Made by a program: the position numbers and the translations under genes. A DNA stretch of 64,000 nt from DATFVJ01 sp963820395 (GTDB lineage: Bacteria > Actinomycetota > Actinomycetes > Streptosporangiales > Streptosporangiaceae), in contig CAWGAE010000015.1 in NCBI GenBank assembly GCA_963820395.1, forward strand, positions 558,001-622,000. The letters are read 5' to 3'. The notes under the pieces were generated by a model, which worked only from the letters and a program-made list of their open reading frames with translations, was not told the DNA's origin and made no database searches. Of the stretch, positions 1 to 8,700 are shown piece by piece; position 1 is the stretch's first letter; every line of letters begins with the position of its first letter.

Positions 1-1
1 G

Positions 2-550
2 GAACTGTATCTCAACCACCTCATCGACTCCCCCCGCGAGTACGTCGTCGTCGATTGCACCGCAGGCGCCGAGTCATTCGCCTCCGGCATGTTCACCCGG
101 TTCGACCTCACCTTCCTCGTCGCCGAACCCACCCGCAAGAGCGTGAGCGTGTACCGGCAATGGACGGAGTACATCGCAGGTTACGACGTGCCCCTGGCCG
201 TGATCGGCAACAAGATCCACAGCGAGGACGACGTCGCGTTCCTGCGAGAGCACGTGGGCGAGGCCCTGCTCACCTGGGTCGGCAACGCGCCGGCCATGCG
301 TGCCATGGAGCAAGGCCGCCCGTTCAGCCTTGGCGATCTTGGCCACGACGCCCGCAGTGCTCTGGCCCTGCTGCAGCGCGCCCTGGACGCACAGGTCAAG
401 GACTGGCCGGCGTTCACCCGCCAAGCCGCGGAGTTCCACCTCAAGAACGCCCGGGCCTGGGCCAACGCGGCCACCGGCCAGGACCTGACGAGCCAGGTCG
501 ATCCAGAATTCGTCATGGGCCCGCTGCTGACGGACGTCACGCAGGGTTAG
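2..550 (+). CDS. ParA/CooC-like P-loop ATPase, C-terminal part
   Basis: The reading frame is open from the left edge, so the N-terminus with the Walker A loop lies outside the window. The visible 182 residues begin with a Walker-B-like strand (VVVDCTAGAESFASG) followed by FDLTFLVAEPTRKS and VIGNKI. This is the pattern of the MinD/ParA/CooC (CO dehydrogenase maturation factor) fold, in which a small cytoplasmic ATPase loads metal or positions a partner. The C-terminus is acidic and ordinary. It points toward the copper genes, but nothing in the sequence ties it to them. The family fold is well supported; the exact function is not. Confidence 0.7.
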   Translation, partial: ELYLNHLIDSPREYVVVDCTAGAESFASGMFTRFDLTFLVAEPTRKSVSVYRQWTEYIAGYDVPLAVIGNKIHSEDDVAFLREHVGEALLTWVGNAPAMRAMEQGRPFSLGDLGHDARSALALLQRALDAQVKDWPAFTRQAAEFHLKNARAWANAATGQDLTSQVDPEFVMGPLLTDVTQG

Positions 551-704
551 CGGGGACACGTGCTTCTTTCGGCGGCGCCAAGCGGACGCCCGGCTCCAGC
601 CCCGGGCGGATCACGGCGGCTGCGTCCCGGGTGAGGTCGTCTTGCCCGAAGCGCCGGACTCCGGCGTGCCGGCGAGCCTGCCCCATTCCGGCCCGGCGTA
701 GTAC

Positions 705-735
705 CTGACAGCTGTTGCCGGGTTACCGCTAGGAT
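705..735 (+). promoter_or_regulatory. Candidate promoter of copZ (leaderless)
   Basis: CTGACA at 705-710 and TAGGAT at 730-735 are separated by 19 bases, a plausible sigma-A type pair. Transcription would start about 7 bases after the -10 box, almost exactly on the GTG start at 743, which predicts a leaderless message. No ribosome binding site precedes that GTG, in agreement. Confidence 0.4.
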
Positions 736-742
736 CAACGGC

Positions 743-949
743 GTGGATGTGAACTCCATCATGGTCGCCGGGATGACCTGTGAGCATTGCGCCACTGCGG
801 TGCGCACCGAGATCAGCAGGCTGCCGGGAGTGACTGAGGTTTACGTCGACCTCGCATCCGGCGAGGTCCGGATCGCGGGCGAGGCACTGCCGGACGACAC
901 GGCGCTGCGGGCCGCGATCGAGACCGCCGGTTATGAGATGGCAGGCTAG
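743..949 (+). CDS. copZ: CopZ-like copper chaperone (HMA domain)
   Basis: A 68-residue single heavy-metal-associated domain. The metal site GMTCEHC lies at residues 10-16, followed by the usual beta-alpha-beta layout (VRTEISRLPGVTEVYVDL ... AAIETAGYE). It would carry Cu(I) in the cytoplasm and hand it to the N-terminal domain of a CopA ATPase such as the one at 4284. The start is GTG. A terminator-like hairpin follows directly, so it seems to be a single-gene transcript. Length and motif fit the family completely. Confidence 0.9.
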   Translation: MDVNSIMVAGMTCEHCATAVRTEISRLPGVTEVYVDLASGEVRIAGEALPDDTALRAAIETAGYEMAG

Positions 950-970
950 GCCCGCTCGCTGGCAGCGGGC
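950..970 (+). terminator. Hairpin after copZ
   Basis: A perfect 7-bp stem (GCCCGCT / AGCGGGC) with a 7-base loop begins one base after the stop codon. There is no T tract, as is common in high-GC actinomycetes. Confidence 0.5.
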
Positions 971-1412
971 GCTGGCCTTCCTGGATGTCGCGAGGCGCTG
1001 GCATGCCGTCGCGCGCCTGCGCAGCCGTTCAGGATGATTGGCACTTAACGGCTCACGCGCGGTGACACGGGCGCGCTGTGCGACCCTCGCGGGCTGTCCG
1101 TCGTCGGCTTCAGCCTGCGCTGCAGCGATCGCCCGCGCGCCCGCTAGGGGTGCGCCTAGCGCCGGTGGCCATGGCGGGGGGTGACACGCCCGGTTTACGT
1201 TTGGCCGGGGGCCGACGCCGTGTCCGCGCTGCGCACGCGGTGAGGCGGCGACCGGTAGACCGCACGACCCGCAGCCGCACCCTGGCCACCATGCCGGGCC
1301 GCCAGGGCTGCTAGCCCGCTGCAGCCGCCTTCCGGGGCACGCTCGACGCGGCTGGCCGGGAACTCCGGGACACCCGCACGAGCGGGCCTGCGGCCCCACG
1401 CCCCGGAGCGGC
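971..1412. other. Non-coding stretch
   Basis: About 440 bases between copZ and the convergent DUF5134 gene. Open frames here are GC-driven and have Arg/Pro/Ala-rich translations without recognisable motifs. I see no RNA gene or repeat. Confidence 0.5.
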
Positions 1413-2192
1413 TTAGAGCATGGTGATCAGCATGTAGCCCATGGTGACGCCCATGGCGATCCTGCAGCAGGCCAGGCAGCGCGGTGCGAGGAACGGGCCG
1501 GGTCCTGCGCGGTGCCCGGCGGCTGCCGTCGTGCCGGGCGCCGGACCCGTGTCCGCGGCGGCCTCGGTGCTCGCGGTGGCCTCGGCACCGGCGGCCTGCG
1601 CGCCCGTGGCGGTAACGGCCGCGAAGGCGGCGGCCGGCTCCTGGGCGGCGCTTCCAGCGCGCACCGCTGCCGGGATACCGGGCGTGGCTGCCGTCCGGGG
1701 CGTGATCCGGTCGGCGGTCCAGACGACGTACCCGATCATGAACAGCGCCAGGGCCAGGCCTAGGGCAGGGATTCGCGCGGCGGCGCCGGAGGACGCTCCC
1801 ATGCCGGCCATGCCGCCCGCCAGGCCCCCGGACCCGGTGACCGACACGGCGAGGAACATGTAGAGCATGGCGGCGCTCTCGACCAGGTGCGGCACCGGAT
1901 GGGGGCACCACCGCGCGCCGATGGCCTGGCCGCGGAAGGCGCGGAAGGCCTGCGACCCGAACCACACGGCCGTGACGGCGAATCCTGCCTCCCACACTGG
2001 GGAGGGCAGGGGGTTCAGCCGCGCGACGAGCATCCCGGCCATCGCCACGCCCATGACGACGTGCATGCCGTCGCCGTCCAGTTCAGTCTGCCGCCGCCAT
2101 CGCCGTGAGATGACGAGCCGGCTGGCGCAATAGCCTGCCACCACGAGCATTAATGCCGCGAACGTGTCCGCGAGCCAGGAAGGACCTGCCAT
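1413..2192 (-). CDS. DUF5134 family membrane protein
   Basis: 259 residues. Five or so hydrophobic segments occur (around residues 8-28, 48-62, 65-85, 105-125 and 145-165). Between them are the phrases MAGMLVARLNPLPSPVW and WCPHPVPHLVESAAMLYM, characteristic of DUF5134. His and Met residues in the membrane segments suggest metal contact, but the family function is unknown. Residues 170-235 form an Ala/Thr/Gly-rich linker, and the C-terminus has a Cys pair (RCLACCRIAMG). The start ATG has AAAGGGA upstream. It probably shares a transcript with the gene at 2330-3346, which lies upstream on the same strand 137 bases away. Confidence 0.75.
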   Translation of the reverse strand: MAGPSWLADTFAALMLVVAGYCASRLVISRRWRRQTELDGDGMHVVMGVAMAGMLVARLNPLPSPVWEAGFAVTAVWFGSQAFRAFRGQAIGARWCPHPVPHLVESAAMLYMFLAVSVTGSGGLAGGMAGMGASSGAAARIPALGLALALFMIGYVVWTADRITPRTAATPGIPAAVRAGSAAQEPAAAFAAVTATGAQAAGAEATASTEAAADTGPAPGTTAAAGHRAGPGPFLAPRCLACCRIAMGVTMGYMLITML

Positions 2193-2329
2193 TTCTTCAT
2201 CCCTTTCGTGGTCACGGGTGGGAATTCAGCTGACGTCAAACCGTCTGACGTCGTGTTTTCCTTTGAGGGCACAGCTATCCGGATTCGCGAAGACGCGGAA
2301 GCGCGCGGCACGCTGCGCCCGCCGGTTCG

Positions 2330-3346
2330 TCACGGTGCGCCCGCTGGTTCGGCCCAACCGGCCGGGTCCCCGGACGGACCGGCCGCTGGCGCGCGCCTGA
2401 TGCTCCTGGCTGGCCAGTACGCGACGGCGAGCAGGGCGAGCAATAGGCCGGAGTTGGGGTCGGTGGCTGAGCGGGTGAAGATGGCGCCGAAATCCTGCCC
2501 GGCGATCCAAATTGATGCGGCCACCACGATGGCCGCCACCACCGCGGCGCGGGCGGCCGGTACCGGCAGGAACACGCCGATCGCGATAATGGCGAACAGG
2601 ACCGCGAGAACGATCGAGGCTTGCAGGCCACGGTGGGCGAGCAGTGCCGCGGCGCCCCGGTCGATCGACGCGACCCAGCCGGGCTCTCCGGACGCCATGC
2701 CGGCGATCATGTCGTGCAGGCCCTGCGACGTCCGGTTAGCGGCCTGGACGGCGAAGTAGGCGAGGCTGCCCCACAGCACCGCCCAGAGCAGCCGGGCCGG
2801 CCCGGTGCCGAGCGGCCGGCCCGCGACAAACGATGACCGGTCACCGCGGTCGGCGGGCCACAGCAGGACCGCGAGCAGGGCGTAGATGATCACCGCGCCG
2901 GGGGCGCCGCTGACCGGATTCGCCGTTCCGGCCAGCACGCCGCCGAGGCCCTCGCCGAACCACCACACGCCCAGCGACCACACGATCGAGGCGGCGAGCG
3001 CGGCCTTGACCGTGGGGCGCCAGGCGATCCCGAGAGCCAGCAGCAGTTGTATGGTCGCGAACGCGGCGTTGATCACCGCGAGGTGGTGCCCGACGAGACG
3101 GGCGTCCCAGGTGATCGGGCTGGCGACCACTGCGGGGTTGCCCTGGGCGCTCGCCCCGATCATTTGGCTGAATCCCTTGGTGAACATGAAGGACTGGTAC
3201 TGCAGCACAGCATCAAGCAGCCAGATGGCGGCTAGGCCGAGTTGCAGCCACCGCCGCGTGTCGGGAGCCTCCCGGCGTGCCGCACGCGCCGCGCTGGGGC
3301 GGCCCGTCCAGGCGGCAGCGTTCCCGGGGACCGCGCTTTCTGTCAT
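2330..3346 (-). CDS. Polytopic membrane protein of the copper locus
   Basis: 338 residues from the ATG at 3346, chosen because AGGAAGG lies just upstream; an in-frame start 36 bases earlier has no such site. About seven hydrophobic helices are visible, starting with RWLQLGLAAIWLLDAVLQYQ near residue 35 and ending with LLLALLAVAYWP. I do not recognise a named family. Similar proteins sit beside DUF5134 genes in other actinomycetes as I recall, and the shared strand supports one transcript. A transport or metal-sensing role would be inference only. The start region faces a block of operator-like repeats at 3460-3726. Confidence 0.65.
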   Translation of the reverse strand: MTESAVPGNAAAWTGRPSAARAARREAPDTRRWLQLGLAAIWLLDAVLQYQSFMFTKGFSQMIGASAQGNPAVVASPITWDARLVGHHLAVINAAFATIQLLLALGIAWRPTVKAALAASIVWSLGVWWFGEGLGGVLAGTANPVSGAPGAVIIYALLAVLLWPADRGDRSSFVAGRPLGTGPARLLWAVLWGSLAYFAVQAANRTSQGLHDMIAGMASGEPGWVASIDRGAAALLAHRGLQASIVLAVLFAIIAIGVFLPVPAARAAVVAAIVVAASIWIAGQDFGAIFTRSATDPNSGLLLALLAVAYWPARSIRRAPAAGPSGDPAGWAEPAGAP

Positions 3347-3459
3347 CGTGGTTTTTCCTTCCTGAATCCGGCCCGCATCCACGGCGGCGCTGCGGGCGGG
3401 CTGGCCGGCTGGATACCTATACGATTGCGCCGCGACCGGAATCGCAGAACGCTGCTGTG

Positions 3460-3481
3460 CAATACTCAGCGCAATATTCAG
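3460..3481. promoter_or_regulatory. Direct-repeat operator candidate
   Basis: CAATACTCAG and CAATATTCAG (9/10 identical) are separated by CG, giving a 12-bp period on one face of the helix. The pair lies 115 bases upstream of the membrane-protein start at 3346, in an unusually AT-rich patch. Confidence 0.35.
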
Positions 3482-3634
3482 TCATGTCGCCGCGACCTCC
3501 TCGAAAGCGCCTGATGCCGCTCGGATCCTGAGATTTCAGCGTTGATCGCCTACGGCGCGCAGTGGCGGGAAAAATCGTAAAGTACCGCCGACGGCCTGCG
3601 CAAGCGCGGCTGGGTGAGAAATGCCGTCGCGCCG

Positions 3635-3650
3635 GTAACGACACCGTTAC
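3635..3650. promoter_or_regulatory. Perfect palindrome
   Basis: GTAACG and CGTTAC flank ACAC. It lies between the two divergent halves of the copper locus. It is possibly an operator; no regulator gene is adjacent. Confidence 0.25.
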
Positions 3651-3685
3651 ATCCGGTCGCGTTCTCCGCCTGGACGGTCATACTC

Positions 3686-3726
3686 ATAACCCGGGAGGGG
3701 TATTCAGCTAAACCGGAGAGGGGTAT
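3686..3726. promoter_or_regulatory. Two CsoR-like boxes
   Basis: Two 18-base boxes start 23 bases apart: ATAACCCGGGAGGGGTAT at 3686 and TAAACCGGAGAGGGGTAT at 3709. The layout, with A/T ends around a C-run and a G-run, resembles operators of the copper-sensing repressor CsoR. They lie in the intergenic region between the membrane-protein pair and the CopA operon, so copper-responsive control of one or both is likely. No csoR gene is in the window. Confidence 0.45.
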
Positions 3727-3905
3727 TTGAATAAACCCTGCAGCGGCAACTTCGGGCCCGGAAAAAGGCCAGGTGCCTGCCGCCCCGCCGAGATGGCGGC
3801 CGACGCTGGGAGGATACTGAATCCTGGCGGCGCGCCGGGAGGACGCTCATCCTGGCGGCGGCGCTTGCGAGGAATACTAATCTCAGCCCGTCCTGGTGAC
3901 CGGAC

Positions 3906-4064
3906 ATGATCCTCGCACCAGCGGTCCCGGTGACGGGCGGGCTGCTCGCCATCGCAGCATCCGGAGGATCCAGCTACTTGGCCATCAACTCTGTCACGGC
4001 AGCCGATACGGCCCTGCGCGGTCACGCCGGCGCCGGCCGGGCAATCTCCTGGGCGGCGCGGTGA
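3906..4064 (+). CDS. Small hydrophobic ORF upstream of the copA operon
   Basis: A 52-codon frame with a hydrophobic N-terminal half (MILAPAVPVTGGLLAIAAS) and an Arg-rich end. Its stop overlaps the next start as GTGA, the usual sign of translational coupling. It could be a small membrane protein or only a leader for the next gene. No family is recognised and the ribosome binding site is weak, so the call rests mainly on the overlap. Confidence 0.35.
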   Translation: MILAPAVPVTGGLLAIAASGGSSYLAINSVTAADTALRGHAGAGRAISWAAR

Positions 4065-4279
4065 GCAGCCCTTCGGTCAAGCTGTGCGGGTTCTTGTTGC
4101 TGCTCGCGGCGATCTTCATGGGGGCACATGCCGCCGGGGCGCATCTCGGCCCGGTTACCACCTCGTACTCCCATTCTGGAGGCCGCTCCGGAGGCATGAA
4201 CATGGGCGGCGCGGGTTCGATGAACATGGGCGGCGACACGCCAGCGCAGCCCCGGGCGGGTCAGGCCGGGCGGCGGTGA
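4061..4279 (+). CDS. Small Met/His-rich membrane-anchored protein
   Basis: 72 residues from the GTG at 4061. A hydrophobic helix (CGFLLLLAAIFMGAHAAGAHLG, residues 7-28) comes first, then an exported tail with SYSHSGG, GGMNMGG and SMNMGG. The paired Met motifs and His residues are typical Cu(I)-binding elements. The stop lies 4 bases before the CopA start, so the two are co-transcribed. It may pass copper to or from the ATPase at the outer membrane face, or act as a periplasmic-side sponge. I recognise no named family. Confidence 0.6.
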   Translation: MSSPSVKLCGFLLLLAAIFMGAHAAGAHLGPVTTSYSHSGGRSGGMNMGGAGSMNMGGDTPAQPRAGQAGRR

Positions 4280-4283
4280 CAAG

Positions 4284-6581
4284 GTGGCGGTGAAGGGCGC
4301 GGGCACGGCCACCGGCGGTCCGGTTGAGCTGGTGGTCGGCGGCATGAGCTGCGCGTCCTGCGCGGCGCGGATCGAGAAGCGGCTCAACCGGCTCGACGGG
4401 GTGCGGGCCAGCGTCAACTACGCCACCGAGCGGGCTTACGTCACAAGCACCGGGGGCCGCGATCCGGCGGAGCTGATCAGCGCGGTCAAGGCGGCGGGTT
4501 ACACGGCCGCGCTGCCGGCGCCCGCCGCTGACCGGGAGCAGCCCGCGGCACCGCGGACCCGCGCGCTGGCATGGCGCCTTGCCGTGTGCATCCCGCTGGC
4601 CGTGCCGGTGGTGGTGCTCGCAATGGTCCCGGCCGCGCAGTTCCCCGGCTGGCAGTGGGTGAGTCTCGCGCTGGCTGCCCCGGTGGCGGTGTGGGGGGCG
4701 TGGCCGCTGCACCGCGCCGCGTGGGCCGGCCTGGGTCACGCCGCGGCGAGCATGGACACGCTGGTCAGCCTTGGCGTGGCCGCGTCGTTCACGTGGTCGC
4801 TGTATGCGCTGCTGGCCGGTGGTGCCGGCCGGGTCGGGATGCGGATGCCGTTCGCGCTCACGTTCGCGGCGGCGGACCAGCACACGCTGTACCTGGATGT
4901 GTCTGCGTGGGTGACGGTCTCGGTGCTGGCCGGCCGTTACCTGGAGGCCCGCGCGAAGGACCGCTGCGGCTCGGCGCTCACGTCGCTGGCTGGGCTCGCC
5001 GCGCAGACCGTCGCGGTGCTGCGCGACGGCACCGAGCACCGGGTCGGCATCGATTCGCTCCGGGTCGGCGAGCAGTTCGTCGTCCGGCCGGGTGAGAAGA
5101 TCGCCACCGACGGTGTCGTCATCGAGGGCGGCTCCGCTGTGGATGGGTCGCTGCTCACCGGCGAGTCGGTGCCAGCGGAGGTCGGCCCGGGCGACGAGGT
5201 GACCGGTGCCACCCTCAACATGGGCGGGCGGCTGGTCGTGCGCGCCACCGCCGTAGGCGCTGATACCCGGCTTGCGCAGCTAACTCAGCTCGTGAACCAG
5301 GCGCTGACCAGCAAGGCCGCCGCGCAGCGCCTGGCCGACCGGGTCGCCTCGGTCTTCGTGCCCTGTGTGATCGCCCTCGCGGTGGCGACGGTCGGCTTCT
5401 GGCTCGGCGCCGGCCTGCCGGCCCAGGCCGCGTGGACCGCCGCGTTCGCGGTCCTGGTGGTGGCCTGCCCGTGCGCGCTGGGCCTGGCGACCCCCACTGC
5501 GCTGCTGGCGGCGGTGGGCCGCGGAGCAGAGCTCGGGATCCTGATCAAGAGCGCGCAGGCGCTGGAGTCGGCCCGCGAAATACGCGTGGTCGTGCTCGAC
5601 AAGACCGGCACCCTGACAACCGGGACAATGACACTGCACACGGTCACCACCGTGGCCGCCGCCGGGGACAGAGAGGTGCTGCGGCTGGCCGGGGCCGTGG
5701 AGGACGCCTCTGAGCATCCCATCGGCCAGGCGATCGCCCGGGAGGCGACCGCGCGCCTGGGCGCCCTGCCGGTGGTGACGGGCTTCACGAGCCTGGCCGG
5801 GGCGGGGGTTCAGGGCACCGTCGATGGCCTGGCCGTGACTGTCGGCAGCCTGCGGCTGCTGCGTGAGCTGTCCCTGGCCGTGCCGCCCGGGCTGCGCCGC
5901 GCCGTGGAGGAGGCGCAAGACGCCGGCCGGACCGCGGTGCTGGCCGGCTGGAACGGGCAGGCACACGCCGCGCTGGCCGTCGCGGACGCCCTCAAGCCGG
6001 GCAGCGCGGCTGCCGTGGCACGCATCCGCGGCCTCGGCCTGCGCCCGGTCCTGCTGACCGGAGACAACGAGCGCACCGCCCTCGCGGTCGCCGCCGAGCT
6101 GGCCATCCCTCCGGACAGCGTGATCTCCGGCGTGCGGCCCGACGGGAAAGTCAGGGCCATCCGCGCGCTGCAGGCCGGCGGGTACGCCGTGGCCGTGGTC
6201 GGTGACGGCGTCAACGACGCTGCCGCCCTCGCCCAGGCCGACCTGAGCATGGCGATCGGCACCGGCGCCGACGCCGCGATCGGCGCCGCCGACCTTACCC
6301 TGGTCAGCGGCGACCCCCGCGGCATCGCCGAGGCGGTGCAGCTCGCCCGGGCCACCCTGCGGGTGATCCGGGCCAACCTCACCTGGGCCTTCGGCTACAA
6401 CGTGGTCGCCATCCCGCTGGCCGCGTCCGGCTACCTCAACCCGCTGCTCGCCGGCACGGCGATGGCCGCCAGCTCACTCATCGTGGTCTCCAACAGCCTG
6501 CGGCTGCGGCACTTCCACCCGCGCGCCGCCAGCGCCCCGCGGGCGCGGCGCCCGGCCGCGCCACCAAGGCCAAGGCGATGA
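4284..6581 (+). CDS. copA: Copper-exporting P1B-type ATPase CopA
   Basis: 765 residues from GTG, the usual length for a one-HMA CopA. The N-terminal HMA domain has GGMSCASCAAR (residues 15-25). The transmembrane metal site is CPC at about 394-396 (VVACPCALGLATP). The phosphorylated Asp is in DKTGTLT near 439, the HP motif is SEHPIGQ near 475, and the hinge is GDGVNDAAAL near 640. It would pump Cu(I) out of the cytoplasm using ATP. Upstream is the Met-rich peptide 4 bases away; downstream the PCuAC-like gene overlaps by 4 bases (ATGA), so all three form one operon. The CsoR-like boxes at 3686 are its likely control site. The C-terminus ends in an Arg/Ala/Pro tail. Confidence 0.95.
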   Translation: MAVKGAGTATGGPVELVVGGMSCASCAARIEKRLNRLDGVRASVNYATERAYVTSTGGRDPAELISAVKAAGYTAALPAPAADREQPAAPRTRALAWRLAVCIPLAVPVVVLAMVPAAQFPGWQWVSLALAAPVAVWGAWPLHRAAWAGLGHAAASMDTLVSLGVAASFTWSLYALLAGGAGRVGMRMPFALTFAAADQHTLYLDVSAWVTVSVLAGRYLEARAKDRCGSALTSLAGLAAQTVAVLRDGTEHRVGIDSLRVGEQFVVRPGEKIATDGVVIEGGSAVDGSLLTGESVPAEVGPGDEVTGATLNMGGRLVVRATAVGADTRLAQLTQLVNQALTSKAAAQRLADRVASVFVPCVIALAVATVGFWLGAGLPAQAAWTAAFAVLVVACPCALGLATPTALLAAVGRGAELGILIKSAQALESAREIRVVVLDKTGTLTTGTMTLHTVTTVAAAGDREVLRLAGAVEDASEHPIGQAIAREATARLGALPVVTGFTSLAGAGVQGTVDGLAVTVGSLRLLRELSLAVPPGLRRAVEEAQDAGRTAVLAGWNGQAHAALAVADALKPGSAAAVARIRGLGLRPVLLTGDNERTALAVAAELAIPPDSVISGVRPDGKVRAIRALQAGGYAVAVVGDGVNDAAALAQADLSMAIGTGADAAIGAADLTLVSGDPRGIAEAVQLARATLRVIRANLTWAFGYNVVAIPLAASGYLNPLLAGTAMAASSLIVVSNSLRLRHFHPRAASAPRARRPAAPPRPRR

Positions 6582-7147
6582 CGCCTGCGAACGGGAACGT
6601 GGTGACAGCCGGGCTGGCCGGCCCGTCCCGCGCCGCCGCGCCGCGCCGCCGGCTACCGGAGCTCGCCATGGCCGCCTTGGCACCGGTTACCTGCTCGGTG
6701 CTGCTGGTCGGGCTGCTGTCCGCCTGGGTCGCCACCGGCGGGGCAGGCACGATCACCCGGGTACGGATCCAGGTCAGCCTGGCCGCGATCCCCATGCGCG
6801 CCTTCACCCCGGGCGCCGCCTCCGCCGTCGGCGCCGCGACCACCTATCTCACCATCCGCAACCTCGCCAACAGCCCCGACGAGCTGCTGTCCGCCCGCAG
6901 CCCGATCGCACGCCACATCGTGCTCACAACACGCCCCGCCGACGGCGCCGACGGCGCGAGGACTGTGGTGCCAGACCTGGTCATCCCAGCCCGCGCCACG
7001 GTAACCCTGAGCCCCTTCGGCGACGATGTCGTGCTCATGAACCCGCCACCGCTGCAGGCCGGCCACAGCGTTGCCCTGACCCTGACTTTCCGCCACGGTG
7101 GCACCATCACCGTCCAGGCGGCCGTCACACCGCCCGGCACCCCCTGA
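6578..7147 (+). CDS. PCu(A)C-like copper chaperone, metal ligands altered
   Basis: 189 residues. A short basic N-terminus and one membrane helix (residues 30-52) anchor a cupredoxin-like domain with the family landmarks TTYLTIRNLANSPDELLSA, VVPDLVIPARATVTLSPFG and LTLTFRHGGTITVQAAV. In PCuAC proteins Cu(I) is held by conserved His and Met residues. Here the usual His after the arginine (VELHE) reads RHIVLTT, and the GYHLML motif reads GDDVVLM, so at least one ligand has gone or moved. It overlaps copA by ATGA and should be co-expressed. Either it binds copper differently or it has another role at the outer face. Confidence 0.7.
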   Translation: MTPANGNVVTAGLAGPSRAAAPRRRLPELAMAALAPVTCSVLLVGLLSAWVATGGAGTITRVRIQVSLAAIPMRAFTPGAASAVGAATTYLTIRNLANSPDELLSARSPIARHIVLTTRPADGADGARTVVPDLVIPARATVTLSPFGDDVVLMNPPPLQAGHSVALTLTFRHGGTITVQAAVTPPGTP

Positions 7148-7159
7148 CCTGGTCACGGG

Positions 7160-7560
7160 AACGTAGCCTCCTTCACCTGCGCGGCCTGCGCTGCCTGGAT
7201 CGGGAACAAGCTCAACACGATTGACAGCGTGATCGCGCGGGTGAACCGCGACGAAAAGGGCGACCGCGTCGTGATTCCGGCCCGGATTGCCGTGCAGCCG
7301 CTCGTCGACGAATCGAACAGGCCGGTTACACCTCCGGGGTGATCCGGCCCGCCAGAGACAGCGCCCACGGCCGGGGCCCGGCTGACGATCGCGTGCGGTA
7401 TCTACGCCGCCGGCTGAGTTCTCACCGATCCCGGTCATCCGGTTCCCGGGATGACAGCGGGCGCTGGTGCCCCTGGCCGCGCCCGTCGCGCTGTGGGCCT
7501 GGCCGTTCCACCCGTCCAACTGCGATTCCGCAGCGAGGAAGGCGATCTGCTGGAGAACGA
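7160..7560 (+). pseudogene. Decayed CopA-type ATPase fragment
   Basis: Translating across frames gives a degenerate HMA domain (FTCAACAAWIGNKLN ... VIARVNRDEKGDRVVI, 7171-7265) and later, in another frame from 7464, LVPLAAPVALWAWPFHP. The latter matches the second membrane segment of the intact CopA (LAAPVAVWGAWPLH). Intervening parts are lost or shifted. It is a relic of a second copper ATPase directly behind the working operon. Confidence 0.6.
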
Positions 7561-7665
7561 GCCGGGGCCCCTGCTTAGCTGCCGGGCTGAGGACGTCGGA
7601 GGCCTGCCCTGGACACGCCGTCTGGCCGTGCCTGTGACGTGAGCTGTTGCTGGGACAGTAGGGGG

Positions 7666-8700
7666 ATGCGGATCGGTGTGTTGTTGCTTGCGGCACGGTT
7701 CCCTGGCCAGTCAGATGGGGAGGTGCTGGCCGCCACCGTTGAGGCGGCGGTGGCGGCGGAGCGGGCGGGTTTCGATGATGTGTGGCTGGCTGAGCACCAT
7801 TTCATGTCCTATGGTGTGTGCCCGTCGGCGGCCACCCTCGCCGCCTACATTCTTGGCAGGACCCGGCAGGTGGTGGTGGGTACGGCGGTGAGCGTGCTGT
7901 CCACCCGGCATCCGGTCGCGCTCGCCGAGCAGGCCGCGCTGCTCGACCAGGTCTCCGCGGGGCGGTTCTGGCTCGGGGTTGGGCGCGGCGGCCCATGGGT
8001 AGACCTGGAGGTCTTCGGCACCGGCCTTGAGCGTTACGAGTCCGGGTTCGCCGAGGGTCTTGACCTGCTGCTGGCCGCACTGACCCGGGAACGGGTTTGC
8101 GGCACGGGCCCGGCCTTCACCTTCCGTGAGGTGGCGATGGTGCCCCGCCCGCGGACCTGCCCTCACCCGCCGGTCGTGGTGGCCGCCACATCGGCGGCCA
8201 CCGCTGAACTCGCCGCTGCCCGGGGCCTGCCGATGCTGCTGGGGATGCACATCGGGGACGAGGGCAAACGGGAAATGATCACCTGCTACCAGGCCGCGGC
8301 GGCCAAGCACCGGCGCCCGGCCGGCGGGCACATCGCTGCGGTGGTGGCATATGTCGCTGACACCAGGGCGCAGGCCCAGCGGGTGCTGCGGCGCGAGCTA
8401 CCCCGCTGGCTCCGACCAGGGCTGGCCGGGTATGTGCCGGTGGACGGCCGGCCACGCCCGGCCCGGGACCCGGACAGCTATGCCGAGCTGCTGTGCCAGA
8501 TCCACCCGGTCGGCACCGCCGCCGACTGCGTACAGGCGATGGCCACGACCGCGGCGCGCACCGGGATCAGCCACCTCATCTTGATGATCGAAGGCGGCGG
8601 CCCGGCCGCCACGCTGGAGAACATCACCCGGCTCGGCGCCGAGGTGCTGCCCCGCCTGCGGCAGCAGGTCAGCAGTCGACCAGCTCCGGGCGCTGGTTGA
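7666..8700 (+). CDS. LLM-class flavin-dependent oxidoreductase
   Basis: 344 residues from the ATG at 7666; an earlier in-frame start at 7639 would add a non-conserved peptide. It is the bacterial-luciferase-like TIM barrel: MRIGVLLLAARFPGQ at the start, then GFDDVWLAEHHFMSYG, ILGRTRQVVVGTAV, HPVALAEQAALLDQVSAGRFWLGVGRG, and a late GTAADCVQAM. These enzymes use reduced FMN or F420 to oxygenate or dehydrogenate small molecules in the cytoplasm; the substrate cannot be told. Its last 32 bases overlap the convergent gene at 8669. Confidence 0.85.
   Translation: MRIGVLLLAARFPGQSDGEVLAATVEAAVAAERAGFDDVWLAEHHFMSYGVCPSAATLAAYILGRTRQVVVGTAVSVLSTRHPVALAEQAALLDQVSAGRFWLGVGRGGPWVDLEVFGTGLERYESGFAEGLDLLLAALTRERVCGTGPAFTFREVAMVPRPRTCPHPPVVVAATSAATAELAAARGLPMLLGMHIGDEGKREMITCYQAAAAKHRRPAGGHIAAVVAYVADTRAQAQRVLRRELPRWLRPGLAGYVPVDGRPRPARDPDSYAELLCQIHPVGTAADCVQAMATTAARTGISHLILMIEGGGPAATLENITRLGAEVLPRLRQQVSSRPAPGAG

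Noticed and set aside
611..1399. A 262-codon minus-strand frame over copZ
   Set aside because: Its composition is that of a frame shadow, and the plus-strand CopZ is unmistakable.
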